Below, one piece after another: positions 1 through 11,463 of a stretch of DNA of 64,000 bases. Origin of the DNA: Scortum barcoo. Lineage: Eukaryota; Chordata; Actinopteri; Centrarchiformes; Terapontidae. Position 1 is the stretch's first letter. Each line of letters begins with the position of its first letter. The DNA is taken from positions 5,155,044-5,219,043 of the forward strand of contig CM041550.1 of assembly GCA_023238725.1 (NCBI GenBank). Reading direction: 5' to 3'. Below the pieces are notes generated by a model, which saw only the letters and a program-made list of their open reading frames with translations, ran no database searches and was not told the origin of the DNA. A program made the position numbers and the translations under genes.

Positions 1-541
1 TGCAGAGAGGATGGTTTGGAGTTTCTTTGGGTTGGCTGAGTCCATATTTGGCCAGTTCATTCTGTAACGACCTTGACACAAGATAGTGGAATCAAATGCA
101 CAACAGACCACGATCGATGATGAACAAAAAATACTTTAATGTGTTCAAAAACGCTCAATGGGAGGATCAAAGTACAAACAAAAGTCTCTCTCTAAGAGGA
201 TAAAGCACAAACCATGGAGGAGGACAACACGAGGAAGCATGAACATACAAGGTTTGACATTCAATCACAACACTGAATAAGACGAACTGGCATAGGACCA
301 AAGGAAACAAGGACTGTTTATACATGAGGTAAGGGGAAACAGGTGAGACCAATCAGGGGCGGGGTAGACAATCACACGGGGGGAAAACACAAAGGCAGGA
401 AGTGGGGATCTGAAACAAGAGGGAAAAGGAGAGTACAAAATAAAACAGGAAGTACAAGACCAGACTAGACATGAGTGACTTCAACTTAAACATAACATGC
501 TCACAACAATACTAAATATAAAACTAAACTAAGGCATGACA
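1..541 (-). mobile_element. Gypsy-1 LTR (63-541) with start of gag (1-45), inverted
   Basis: The reverse complement begins TGTCATGCC at 541 and ends GTTACA at 63, the TG...CA boundaries of an LTR. It is nearly identical to the plus-strand LTR at 12450-12941. Positions 1-45 are the reverse complement of the first gag codons (MDSANPK). The window starts inside gag, so any further element lies outside. The flanking lectin sequence at 542-700 also flanks the LTR at 12.3-12.45 kb and 48.36-48.5 kb, so this is one ancestral insertion that was duplicated. Confidence 0.8.
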
Positions 542-969
542 AAACACTTGAATATAAAAAAAACAAACATGTTGAGACACAACAGAACTTTGTTTCAGGC
601 ATTAAAGCTACATGGAAGATATCTGATGCTTTGTGTCCTTCATGCATTTTGCAAATAAGAATGTAAATATTGTGTTTGTTTATTGAAAATAAGAAACAAC
701 AACTTTAAGGGCAGCTCTGTTTCATTACATATGGTGGTCATCAGCACAGGCAGATCACCTGTACAGGTGAGCAAATACGAGCAGGAAACTTCCTGTGCTG
801 CATTGGGGATGTGAACCAGTAAAACATTTTTGATTTTGGCAAGAAAAAAAGATCTCTGTTCCCGACCTCCAACCCTTTAAATGTTGATACAGCAATATGC
901 TCTTCATCACACTTACAATAACATATTACAGAGTATTTCTAAATGCATCATTTCAAACCTCATGAAATG

Positions 970-1085
970 CTAAGGCAGTTTTTCACAGATCCATTGCATA
1001 GAGTCATCACATCGCCGATCCAGTTTTTTTCAGTTTTCACATCATGTCGCATATGTACACAGTCCTCTTCAACAACAACTTTAAG
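970..1085 (-). pseudogene. C-type lectin last-exon (E6) remnant
   Basis: Read on the minus strand this contains the end of the lectin domain: the acidic-Asp-Cys-Val-His stretch, a Trp after the Glu-rich segment, and the terminal WICEKLP followed by TAG at 970-972. The 5' half of the exon, with the sugar-binding triad, is missing and is replaced by 3'-flank sequence (CTTAAAGTTGTTG). The same truncation occurs at 11900-12018, so the break predates the duplication. Confidence 0.75.
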
Positions 1086-1368
1086 GGAGCTCAGTTTCAT
1101 TACATATGGTGGTCATCAGCACAGGCAGATCACCTGTACAGGTGTGCAGACACATGCTAAAAGCCCCCTGCGCTTCATTGGGGATGTGAACCAGGAAACC
1201 GTTTTTGATTTTAGCAAGAAAAAAAGATCTCTATTCCTGACCTCCAACCCTTTAACATTAAACATCCTCAATTATACGATATATGATACAGTAATATGCT
1301 CTTCATCATACTTACAATAACATATTACAGAGTATTTCCAAATGCATCACTTGAAAACTCATTAAATG

Positions 1369-1452
1369 CTAAGGTAATTTTTCACAGATCCATTGCAGGG
1401 AGGCATCACACCGCAGATAGTTCCAGTTTTCATCCTGCAGGACAAGTTCTGT
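1369..1452 (-). pseudogene. Fused E4/E6 lectin exon remnant
   Basis: After a TTTTACAG acceptor the minus strand reads the first bases of E4 (ACAGAACTTGTCCTGCAGG) and then jumps into the last third of E6 (GAAAACTGGAAC, ending WICEKLP and TAG). About 120 nt of E4, all of E5 and the first half of E6 are gone. In the E4 frame an in-frame TGA appears at the junction. The plus-strand relative at 11464-11570 carries the same fusion but is open. Confidence 0.7.
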
Positions 1453-1745
1453 CTGTAAAATCACACATGAGACATTAAAGATAACTTTCTGTATTACTTC
1501 TAGCTCACATCAGAATCAAAAGAAATGCCAGGAAGTGAAAATACTGAAACTGCACCACAAAATAAATTACATCAACACCAAGTAGATCACAATCTTTTAA
1601 GGAAATGACAGTCTTTCAAAAATAGAGATGAAGATCCACTTCATGCCAATGAACAGCAGCTGCTATATAAAAGCTGCCTTACACAAACAGATATATGTTT
1701 AAATAAACTGAGAGGCTAAAATAAAGTTATTGGGAAAAGGCAAAC

Positions 1746-2312
1746 TGTTAGGATCCCTGTCTTGTGTTTTGTCTCCCCCTGTCTGTCACTGTCTGTTTGT
1801 TGGCCGCATAGGAGGACGAGGTAACTCCAGGGCATTCACTACCACACCTGGTTCAGCCGCACCACCTGGCAGTCATTCTACAATCAACCCACCAACAGGA
1901 TTTAAGCCCGGCTCATTCATCCACTCATCGCCAGATCGTTCAGTTACCTCTCTCGGTACTTCGTGGCTTCTAGAAATTCTTTCATTGAACTCTTGCCTGT
2001 ACTTAACCCATTCTGTTTTTTGTACTCCAGACTCCTGGCTCCGCCGCGGCTGCCTCCCTGGCTTACCTCGTCTTCCTCCTGGCCTCATCTCCCCCTCTGC
2101 AGTCCTCCTTGCAGCTCTCTGGTGCAGCTCGGCTCTCTGCCCCTGCGGCATCAGCCCCACGCCAAGCCGTGACGCCCACGGCTGGCCAAACTCTGATTTG
2201 TGATTTCTACTCATTGAAAGGAACATTAAAACTGTTGAAACTTCAATCCATTTGGTGTCTGCTCTGGTCTGCATTTCGGGGTCTAGCTCCTCTCTGCCTG
2301 GGAATCGTAACA
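1746..2312 (+). repeat. 5' LTR of Gypsy-A
   Basis: A 567-bp segment starting TGTTAGGATCC and ending GGAATCGTAACA, so its ends form the short inverted repeat TGTTA/TAACA. It is followed by a leader and a gag start codon at 2331. The left flank is lectin intron (GGCAAAC). The same lectin position is interrupted at 10931 by the reverse of this LTR, so both lectin copies share the insertion. The implied 5-bp target duplication is CAAAC/GTTTG, but the right flank is not seen because the element runs into an assembly gap. Confidence 0.75.
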
Positions 2313-2330
2313 TTACGATCTGGCCAAAAC

Positions 2331-3340
2331 ATGGACCCCGCGGACCAAGAACCCAGATCGGCACCAGTCCAGCAGGCTGTGACCCAGCAGGGGATCCTAC
2401 TGGGCCAACATGATGCTAACATCCGAGCTCTGATCTCCGCTAACCAAACTCTCGCCCAGCAGGTCGCTTCACTCTCAGCTCAGCTCGCCTCCCTGCAAGC
2501 TCCGGCAGCCCCGACGGATCAGCGGAACCAGCCTGAGACTGGAGACGATCAGCAGCGGGACCTTCAAGCGGTGCCCCCCGAACCAGTTCTCAGGTGTGTC
2601 CTCCCAGTGCAAGGGATTTATATTCCAGTGCAAGCTATTCTTTCAGCTCAAGTCCATATCATTCTCTAACGACTTCTTCCAAGATTCACTTTATGTTGGG
2701 GTTGCTGCAGGGAAAGGCTCTTACCTGGGCTGAAGCAAGGTTCGCTGGGCGGACTTTTTCCGGACTCACCTTCTCCGCCTTCCTCGAGGAGTTTCGCCGG
2801 GTTTTTGAGTCCCCAGCTACCCCCTTCTGTGCTTCCTCGCGGCTCTTCACCATCACCCAGGACCGGCGCTCGGTCGCGGATTACACCCTGGAGTTTCGGA
2901 CCCTGGCGGCCGAGGTGGATTGGACCGAGGACGCAAGTTGTGTGCCGCCTTCTACAATGGGCTCCGTGAGTACATCAAGGACCGAACTTGCGTCTCGGGA
3001 GGAGCCTGTCGGCTTGGAGGCGCTAATAAAATTAACTGGCAATATAGACTCCCGTTTACAGGCTCGCCTGACGTGAGCGCCGTCCCCCAGCCCAGTTTCC
3101 CCTGAGATTCCTAATTCCCCCGGGGGACCGCCTCCAAATTCTGCAAGTCGGGCTCCTGAAGTCTCCGAGTGTTCCGACCCCTGAGGAACCCATGCAGGTG
3201 GGAGGGGCTCATCTCTCCCCAGAGGAACGGAATCGCCGGCTCCGAGCGGGTGAGTGTGTTTACTGTGGGAGAACTGGTCACTCCTTGCCTGCCTGTCCCC
3301 GGCGACCAAAAGACCGGGCCCGCCAGTAAGCATGGGAATT
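2331..3340 (+). pseudogene. Gypsy-A gag (capsid and zinc knuckle), frameshifted
   Basis: The start is ATG 2331 (MDPADQEP), just after the LTR and a leader resembling a primer-binding region. A Gln-rich coiled N-terminus (to about 2590) is followed in another frame by the retrotransposon capsid (KALTWAEARF, FLEEFRRVF, YTLEFRTLAAE; 2700-2935). A further shift near 2935 leads to AAFYNGLREYIKD. A CX2CX4HX4C nucleic-acid-binding knuckle (CVYCGRTGH...C) sits at 3255-3296. This layout fits the Ty3/Gypsy lineage common in fish. At least two frameshifts make it non-functional as assembled. Confidence 0.85.
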
Positions 3341-3419
3341 CTGGCGGGCCGGGTCCAAAGTCCCAGGGGGTCTCTAACTCGTCTCCAAATTCCAGCCACC
3401 ATCTGCTTCCAGCTTCAAC

Positions 3420-3704
3420 GGTTCTCCCTTTCAGGCTCTCATCGATTCCGGGGCGGAGGAGAATTTTATTGACGAGCAGGCAGCAGAGCAGGCTGGCATT
3501 CCCTCGGAGCCGCTGGAGAGACCCCGCAACGCCCTCGCAGTGGACGGCCGAATCCTGGCTCAGGTTACTCACCGCACACTCCCTGTGAAACTTGTCCTGT
3601 CTGGCAATCATGTCGAATCTATCCAGCTCCTTGTCATCTCATCCCCCGCTACACCCCTCATCATAGGGTATCCTTGGTTGGCAACTCATAATCCTCACAT
3701 GGAT
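3420..3704 (+). pseudogene. Gypsy-A retropepsin domain, cut by assembly gap
   Basis: The catalytic Asp motif DSGA is at 3444-3455, followed by ENFID and later the hydrophobic IIGYPWL stretch that closes Gypsy proteases before RT begins (3660-3690). The reading continues into the N gap at 3705, so reverse transcriptase, RNase H and integrase of this element are not visible. On the far side of the gap the sequence is already lectin 5' flank. Confidence 0.8.
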
Positions 3705-4204
3705 NNNNNNNNNNNNNNNNNNNNNNNNNNNNNNNNNNNNNNNNNNNNNNNNNNNNNNNNNNNNNNNNNNNNNNNNNNNNNNNNNNNNNNNNNNNNNNNN
3801 NNNNNNNNNNNNNNNNNNNNNNNNNNNNNNNNNNNNNNNNNNNNNNNNNNNNNNNNNNNNNNNNNNNNNNNNNNNNNNNNNNNNNNNNNNNNNNNNNNNN
3901 NNNNNNNNNNNNNNNNNNNNNNNNNNNNNNNNNNNNNNNNNNNNNNNNNNNNNNNNNNNNNNNNNNNNNNNNNNNNNNNNNNNNNNNNNNNNNNNNNNNN
4001 NNNNNNNNNNNNNNNNNNNNNNNNNNNNNNNNNNNNNNNNNNNNNNNNNNNNNNNNNNNNNNNNNNNNNNNNNNNNNNNNNNNNNNNNNNNNNNNNNNNN
4101 NNNNNNNNNNNNNNNNNNNNNNNNNNNNNNNNNNNNNNNNNNNNNNNNNNNNNNNNNNNNNNNNNNNNNNNNNNNNNNNNNNNNNNNNNNNNNNNNNNNN
4201 NNNN
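3705..4204. other. Assembly gap of exactly 500 N
   Basis: Exactly 500 undetermined bases. The round size suggests a placeholder rather than a measured distance. The left side stops inside Gypsy-A protease, so at least the pol part and 3' LTR of that element may be hidden here. Confidence 1.
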
Positions 4205-4757
<553 letters not shown>

Positions 4758-5156
4758 AGTAATATTTAGGAGTAAGGATGGAGACAAGTTAGACTCTTTG
4801 GCAGAGAAACTGAACAGGGTTGGGAACACGGAATCCAGGAACAGGAAGTATAAAGGAAGGGAGGAACACACAAGGGATGGTAAAACAGCACAGGTAAGCA
4901 CAGGAAAGCACAGATCAGCACAGATGACACGACAAAGAACAAAATGGAGGAATGACTTAAATACACTGGAGACTAACAGGTGGTGAAACCAATAGGGTGA
5001 GCAGGCAATCAAAAAAGGAGGGAGAGGACAGGAAGCAAAGCGCTACAAGTGATGAGAGGCGAACAATAAAACAAAGTACAAGGCAACAGTACAGGCATAA
5101 CATGTGGACTGTAGGTTGTAACTACTTTTAGCACTCTGGTTCTCAGAGGTTAAAGA

Positions 5157-5168
5157 GAAACTGAAACC
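5157..5168 (+). promoter_or_regulatory. ISRE-like site upstream of lectin A
   Basis: GAAACTGAAACC fits the interferon-stimulated response element core GAAANNGAAAC. It lies shortly before the (degenerate) E1 of copy A and recurs at the matching place in three other copies. Function is inferred from the motif only. Confidence 0.45.
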
Positions 5169-5236
5169 AGGCCAGCATCATCTTACATATATGTATGTAT
5201 CACTGTCCATCTGACTTTCTGTGCCATTTTTCACAG

Positions 5237-7948
5237 TATGAGCGGGCGAGATCTATTCACGTGAACGCAGCAACTTTGTCGAATACTAAACCTCAGTCAG
5301 GCATGTGAGGTCCAGCATTGGAGCATCTATTCACAGGTAATAGATGTAGATACAATAAAAATTATATTTTATTATCAGAATGCATCATAAATACTGAAAT
5401 GTAAAATTTGTATTGTTTTATATTTGGTCTTGTGACTGAACAATAGCTTCTGAAATTTACTGAACGGTCACATGTATTTTTTACCATCTTTGTGACATGA
5501 CCTTCTTGATCAGAGAAAGATCAACTCGACTAGACTTTCATAATTTACATGTTCAGTAACCTCACTGCAGAGCTGACCCACAAGATATTTGTCAACTTAT
5601 AAAGCGATGGAGGAAATCTACTGAAAATGTTGGAAATGAGACATTTGTTTTCTCATCACAGAATCAAAGAGGTAAGAATGAGGAGTCGGACAGAGAGGCT
5701 GACAGACAGTTTGAGCTGTTGTTATTAATGTTGTATCATTGACACTGTTCACTGGTTTTCTCTGTGTTCAGGTCGCAGGAGCTCAGAGAGGAGATTTCAT
5801 GGAGTTATTATTCTCCTTCTGGGGCTGCTGAGTGTTTTCCTGCTGGCTGGGCTCATCGGCCTCGCTGTCCACTGTGAGTCTGCTTTTCAAAATGAAATTG
5901 TGAACTTTTAAGGAGCATTATTCTGCCCTGAAGTGTTTTACTTAACTTTTTATTTGCCACCTTATCTTTTCTGTGATGTCTCCTTTCTTGACTTGAATTT
6001 CTTCCCTTACTTGTTGTCCTTAAAACACATATATCAGTTTTGAAAAGCACCATGCCAAATTTCATGAACTGCATCAGCTTAACAACTTTATCATTGAAAA
6101 TTAGGAAGTACTTTATTGAAGTACAGAAACTTCAGATAGTATCAGTATGAATGAATGAGGTATTTCCTCCTAAATAAACGTGTATCTTTGATCTATTTCA
6201 GACCATTACTCAGTTCGTGGTTCAGCTGCAGAACTCTCCACCATCCGAGCCAACCTGACTGAGCGTCTCCAGGAGAGTAACACCAAGCTGGTTTCATCGA
6301 TTGAAGAAAGAGACCAGCTGAAGGCCAACCTGACTGAAATGACTGAAGAGCTGAAGAGGCTTCAGAGTTTGTCCAAACAGAGTGAGTGTTTGTCTGTGTG
6401 GGTCCTCCACAGCTGTCAGGACACACCGCCGCCTCATCAGATCGTGTTTCTATGACACTGTTATATCCCACTCAGTTTGCCTTGTCCCAATAACTTTATT
6501 TTAGCCTCTCAGTTTATTTAAACATATATCTGTTTGTGTAAGGCACCTTTTATATAGCAGCTGCTGTTCATTGGCATGAAGTGGATCTTCATCTCTATTT
6601 TTGAAAGACTGTCACTTCCTTAAAAGATTGTGATCTACTTGATGTTGATGCAATTTATTTTGTGGTGCAGTTTCAGTATTTTCACTTCCTGGCCTTTCTT
6701 TTGATTCTGATGTGAGCTTGAAAGACTAATGTAAGTTATCTGTAAGTTATCTTTAACGTCTCATGTTTGATTTTACAGAGATAACTTGTCCTGCAGGATG
6801 GAGGATGCTCAGTTGTACCTGTTATTTCTTCTCCACTACGTCTGCTTCTTGGGAACAAAGCAGACGAGACTGCAGAGACAAAGGAGCAGATCTGGTGGTC
6901 ATAGAGAGTTATGAAGAACAGGTAGTGTGATAATTTATCCTTTTTCTTTGGACTTTTACTTTACCTGAGTCAGGGGTCTGAATATAAAGTGTGTTGTAGG
7001 TTGTTTTGACTGTAAAACTCTGAGACAAATGTGTGACTGTAAAACTAAAATGGACTCACCTTCTCTTCTTACCTTCCTAAATGCTTTATGAAAAAAAGGT
7101 CAAACTGTTCATGAGTACAAATTTGAGGTAGTTTTACTTCAGTATTTTCATTTTATGTTCATTTATTCTTTTAGAAAACACCAATTGTCTCTTGCCCTCC
7201 AATCTTTTGTTAATCAGTTTTACTCTGTATGTTAACTATAAGTTTATTTACATCTGGACATGAAGTTTTGAAATAATATTTATTGCTGCGTACCAGCTAT
7301 AATGATTATCAGAATCAGAATCAAAATACTTTATTTATCACAGGGGGAAATTTGGTAAATGTAAATCACTATAATGATATTCAATATCTTTTTTGAGATA
7401 ATAAAACTCTTTTTACAAATAGTTCAAATGAAATCCTGTAAATTCCACACCTACTACGGTTAAAACTGAAATATAAATACAGGCTCTCTTTCCTTTGTCT
7501 TGAACAGGAATTGCTCACTAAAATCATCAAGAAAGATACTTGGATTGGTTTGAATGACAGAGAGAATGAAGGCGTCTGGAAGTGGATCGATGAGACTCCA
7601 CTGACTCAGGCGTAAGTCTGACAGTGAATGTTTTACACCTTATGTAAATATAGACACAAATAAAGTATTAATGTGCATCACTAGTTTTATTTTTTGTTTA
7701 GCTGTACAAATTGAATATAAAATAATTGTTATCAGAATTATTACAAGCTGTTCTACACAGAAAACTCACTTTATTGTTAACCTCTTAGATACTGGTGGAA
7801 CAGGAAGCCTGATAATGGTGGTGGAGTCATCCACGGTGGGCTGAAGAGGACTGTGTAAAAATCATAGTTGGCATGAAGATGGAAGAAAACTGGAACGATC
7901 GGCAGGTGTGAAGACTCTCTGCAGTGGATCTGTGAAAAACAGCCTTAG
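5237..7948 (+). pseudogene. C-type lectin receptor copy A (CD209-like), all exons recognisable
   Basis: Exons: E1 degenerate near 5237-5310; E1b 5607-5671; E2 5772-5873 (a Ser-Ser-Glu-Arg-Arg tail then one hydrophobic segment, type II transmembrane); E3 6202-6381 (heptad stalk: LSTIRANLTERLQ); E4 6779-6921 (TCPAGW, CRDKGADLVVI); E5 7508-7611 (TWIGLNDRE, WKWIDETPL); E6 7789-7948 (KPDNGGG, WICEK). GT/AG borders are intact for E2-E5. Breaks: an extra C in E1b gives MEEIY-stop, E1 has lost its start, and E6 shifts frame after the KPD motif and meets TAA. The sugar triad is KPD rather than QPD. The family is related to teleost CD209/asialoglycoprotein receptor lectins that bind glycans at the cell surface. 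It is either a pseudogene or a real gene with assembly indels. Confidence 0.75.
7305..7356 (-). mobile_element. Short LINE 3' tail in lectin A intron
   Basis: On the minus strand it ends with ATAAAGTATTTTGATTCTGATTCTG, preceded by TTCCCCCTGTGATA. This is the 3' UTR signature of the LINE family seen at 42.3 kb and 34.66 kb. It is a severely 5'-truncated insertion between E4 and E5. Confidence 0.6.
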
Positions 7949-8480
7949 CATTTAATGAGTTCTCATATGATGTAAATACTCTTTAACATGATATTGCATG
8001 TGTGATGAAAAGAGCATTTTGCTGTATCAACATGTAAAGGGTTGGAGGAAAGATTTTAGCATGTATCTGTACACCTGCACAGGTGAATTCACTGTACTGA
8101 TGATTACATTACCATGTGTAATGAAACAGAGCTTCCTTTAAATTACCACAACTATTAAAGCTAACATCATACTGCATATACAATATAATGGAGCTTGATA
8201 CAGAAATGCATTTATGAATATAATAAAATGCCACTTTATCCAAGAAGTTGTCTAAATAAAACTACACAATACAGTGATACACCACTGTCCACAAATCCAT
8301 ATGCACGTGTTTCTGCTTTGTGTTTTTAATCCACACCTTCACATACATGCATGCAAATCTTTTTCACACCCTCACCAATGGAGATGTGCAACTGAAGGCT
8401 GTGAAATTAGTTGTGAACATCATATCACAGGTTGAAAAAATCAGTGATCCTCATTTGCTTGCATAGAACACCTCTCCAAC
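7949..8480 (+). other. Lectin A 3' flank
   Basis: No further gene. The sequence after the stop, including CACCTGCACAGGTGAAT and the ATGCATGCAAATCTTTT block, is matched at 55.95-56.7 kb behind copy F. It is duplicated 3' UTR and flank. Confidence 0.65.
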
Positions 8481-8499
8481 AAAGAAGTCAGAGGTGATC

Positions 8500-8903
8500 T
8501 ACAGACCGAAACTGAGGCGAGGCAAGGCGAGCCGAGTAGGTACTAGTGGAAAAGGACCATAAATGTCTGAGGTTTAAATAGGGCAAGCCTCCTTCAAAAT
8601 GCTGGGTAACGATGTTCTGATCATGTGCACCTGATTTGATACACCTGTATGTGATTATAGCCACTTTAAGTGGGAAAATATGTGGGGATGTCCTAATTTT
8701 TTCCTCCATTAAAATACGCATTGTTGTTCATATCTTTTGTTTGATGAGTAAAAATATGTTAATTTATGTTGTTTAATTACAATTAAATCACTTTCTTTTC
8801 CAGAAATGAAATAAAAACAAGATTGGACATTGTTATGTGAACATTTTTTAATAAAGCGTTGACTACTTTAATGGGGTGTCCTAATTTTTTCATATCACTG
8901 TAT
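8500..8903. mobile_element. Probable non-autonomous DNA transposon remnant
   Basis: The block interrupts the flank that is continuous behind copy F. It contains the 15-mer TGTCCTAATTTTTTC twice in direct orientation (8689-8703 and 8877-8891), the second near a putative end CATATCACTGTA. There is no coding sequence. A Tc1/mariner relationship is a guess from the terminus and A+T richness. No matching inverted terminus was found on the left. Confidence 0.35.
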
Positions 8904-9426
8904 TCTGAGGTGTCTTTCTGTCTTTTTCTGCACCTGTTATTGTCAGTTCTGCAGGAACATTTCTTCAACAAGGAGGTGAGAGCTGATCTACAGAGAAGCA
9001 GCTGGCAGAGATTTTAGCTTTTTAGCTTTTAGCTTTTTCATCAGGATAAATGCTCACTGAAACTAAGACCTGAACCCTGAACCTCTGGATAAAAGATCAT
9101 CTGTCTTTTCACCACAGTCTCATATTCACATGTGGCTAATACCGCCCTCTTGTGGCCATGTGAATTGAAACTGCTGTCTGTCAGAGGGAAATGTGTTGTG
9201 ATGCTACAAAGCTTCATGAGGGGGAGACATTGGGTAAAGAAGTATTCAGATCTGTTACTTCAATAAAAGTAGAATAAAAATAGAAATGCTCAGTTTCAGT
9301 GAAAGTCCTGCTTTAAATTTGTTACTTTAAGTACAACTATCTAAGTATAAGCAAGAAAATGGACTGTATTGTTTTGTTATTAGAAATAAACTGAAATTAA
9401 TCAATGAAAAAGAAATTAAAGGGTTC
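8904..9426 (+). other. Lectin B upstream flank
   Basis: No gene. CTTTCTGTC...CACCTGTTATTGTCAG and the CATGTGGCTAATACCGCCC block recur at 37.4 kb, 42.36 kb, 44.64-44.9 kb and 59.75 kb. This is the common spacer between one lectin 3' end and the next E1. Confidence 0.65.
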
Positions 9427-9427
9427 T

Positions 9428-9496
<69 letters not shown>
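9427..9496 (+). repeat. (GATA)n microsatellite
   Basis: About 17 uninterrupted GATA units upstream of E1 of copy B, in the same relative place as the tracts before copies A, C and D. Confidence 0.95.
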
Positions 9497-9497
<1 letters not shown>

Positions 9498-9596
9498 GTT
9501 TTAGTCCTCTGTCATTGTAATATATGTGGACTGAAAGTTGTCAACTACTTTTAGCACTTCTGGCACTTGTGACAAACTCACAAGTTAAAAAACTGA

Positions 9597-9608
9597 GAAA
9601 CTGAAACC
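9597..9608 (+). promoter_or_regulatory. ISRE-like site upstream of lectin B E1
   Basis: GAAACTGAAACC lies 93 bp before the E1 start codon at 9701, in a stretch nearly identical to copies C and D. It fits GAAANNGAAAC. This is motif-based inference. Confidence 0.5.
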
Positions 9609-10931
9609 AGCAGACCATCATCCTTTACATATATGTGTATGTATCACTGTCCGTGCTGCAGATCTGACTTTCTGTGTCATATTTTCCCAGAGTATGAGCG
9701 ATGGAGGAGATCTATGTCAATGTTGAACGCAGGAAACCTGTCGAACTAAAACCTTCAACAACTCAGTCAGGTAAGACTGTTGAGTGTTCAGTCTATTCAC
9801 AGTTGTGAATACATGTATATAATAAAGATCAAAGATAATATTTTGATTTCTGTCAGGAATTTATCACAAATTTAAGAATTTAGGAGCCTGTAAAATAAAA
9901 TTTGTATTGTTTTATACTTGTTCTTGTGACTGAACAATAGCTTCCAAACTTTCCTGATTTAAGTGAGTTAATGGTCACATCTATTTTTTACCATCTTTGT
10001 GACATGACCTTCTTGAATCAGAGAAAGATCAGCTCGACTAGACTTTTATAATTTACATGTGCAGTAACCTCACTGCAGAGCTGACACCACAAGATATTTG
10101 TCACACTTATAAAGCGATGGAGGAAATCTATGAAAATGTTGGAAATGAGACATTTGTTTTCTCCTGACAGAATTAAAGAGGTAAGAATGAGGAGTCGGAC
10201 AGAGAGGCTGACAGACAGTTTGAGCTGTTGTTATTAATGTTGTATGATTGACGCTGTTCACTGGTTTTCTCTGTGTTCAGGTCGCAGGAGCTCAGAGAGG
10301 AGATTTCATGCTGCTGAGTGTTTTCCTGCTGGCTGGGGTCATCGGCCTCGCTGTCCACTGGAGCATTATTCTGCCCTGAAGTGTTTCTTTACGTTTTATT
10401 TGCCACCTTATCTTTTCTGTGATGTCTCCTTTTTTGACTTGAATTTCTTCCTTTACTTGTTGTACAAGTAACACATATCACATATCATATATACACATAC
10501 CAGTTTTTGAAAAATCACCAAAACTGCATCAGCTTGAAATTTTATCATTGAAAAATGAGGAAGTACTTTATTGAAGTACAGAAACTTCAGACAGTATCAG
10601 TATGAATGAATGAGATATTTCCTCCTAAATAAACGTGTCTCTTGATCTATTTCAAACCATTACTCAGTTTGTGGTTCAGCTGCAGAACTCTCCACCATCC
10701 GAGCCAACCTGACTGAGCGTCTCCAGGAGAGTAACACCAAGCTGGTTTCATCGATTGAAGAAAGAGACCAGCTGAAGGCCAACCTGACTGAAATGACTGA
10801 AGAGCTGAAGAGGCTTCAGAGTTTGTCCAAACAGAGTGAGTGTTTGTCTGTGTGGGTCCTCCACAGCTGTCAGGACACACCGCCGCCTCATCAGATCGTG
10901 TTTCTATGACACTGTTATATCCCACTCAGTT

Positions 10932-11155
10932 TGTGTTACGATTCCCAGGCAGAGAGGAGCTTGACAGACTGGAGCAGACACCAAATCCAGTTTTAATGTT
11001 CAATAACTTTATTTTAGCCTCTCAGTTTATTTAAACATGGGTTATACAGGCAAGAGTCTGTTTGTGTAAGGCAGCCTTTTATACAGCAGCTGCTGTTCAG
11101 GCGTGGTAGTGAATGCCCTGGAGTGTCCTCCTATGCAACAAACAGACAGCCGCGG
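10932..11155 (-). mobile_element. Gypsy-A LTR fragments interleaved with lectin intron
   Basis: 10932-10999 is the reverse of the LTR 3' end (TGTTACGATTCCC). About 11037-11057 matches the LTR middle. About 11100-11150 matches the LTR start region. Between them lies lectin intron (CTTTATTTTAGCCTCTCAG; TTTATACAGCAGCTGCTGTT) in its normal order. Both sequences advance collinearly, as if an allele with and an allele without the LTR had been merged. The insertion site equals that at 1745/1746. Confidence 0.7.
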
Positions 11156-11280
11156 TGAAGTGGATCTTCATCTCTATTTTTGAAAGACTGTCATTTCCTT
11201 AAAAGATTGTGATCTACTTGGTGTTGATGTAATTTATTTTGTGGTGAGCCAGTGCAGTTTCAGTATTTTCACTTCCTGGC

Positions 11281-11434
11281 ATCGCCGATTCTGAACGGTT
11301 CCAAGGCGGCCTGGGTCCTTTGCCATTCTGATGTGAGGAGGGAGCGGCCAACTCTTGTTCCTGGCGTGGAGTGGTGGTTGGTAAGTAAAGGGGGAAACAC
11401 CAGTACAACTAACCAGAAAGTTACCCAGGGGAGG
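11281..11434. other. Unexplained insertion in lectin B intron
   Basis: About 150 bp (ATCGCCGATTCTGAACGG... to ...AGTTACCCAGGGGAGG) absent from the equivalent intron of copies A and D. There is no convincing coding sequence. It may be another transposon fragment. Confidence 0.4.
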
Positions 11435-11463
11435 TCTTTAATGTCTCATGTGTGATTTTACAG

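Larger units (their letters stand above)
542..1745 (-). repeat. Inverted copy of lectin 3' region
   Basis: This is the reverse complement of the stretch at roughly 11.16-12.45 kb: lectin intron before E4, a fused E4/E6 exon, 3' flank, an E6 remnant and more 3' flank. Together with the LTR on its left and the Gypsy-A insertion on its right, it forms one arm of a large inverted repeat whose partner is 10.9-13.0 kb. It holds no full gene. The two exon remnants are listed separately. Confidence 0.8.

Noticed and set aside
1873..2364. Minus-strand open frame over the Gypsy-A LTR
   Set aside because: It lies antisense across a non-coding LTR and the gag start. No known motif.
6193..6471. Minus-strand open frame repeated at 10647, 46359 and 62709-62952
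   Set aside because: It is antisense to lectin exon E3 and its donor. Repetition reflects duplication of the exon, whose plus strand has the coiled-coil code and splice sites.
8500..8903. A small independent gene
   Set aside because: Short open frames only, no splice or domain evidence. Direct repeats and an insertion-like context favour a transposon remnant.
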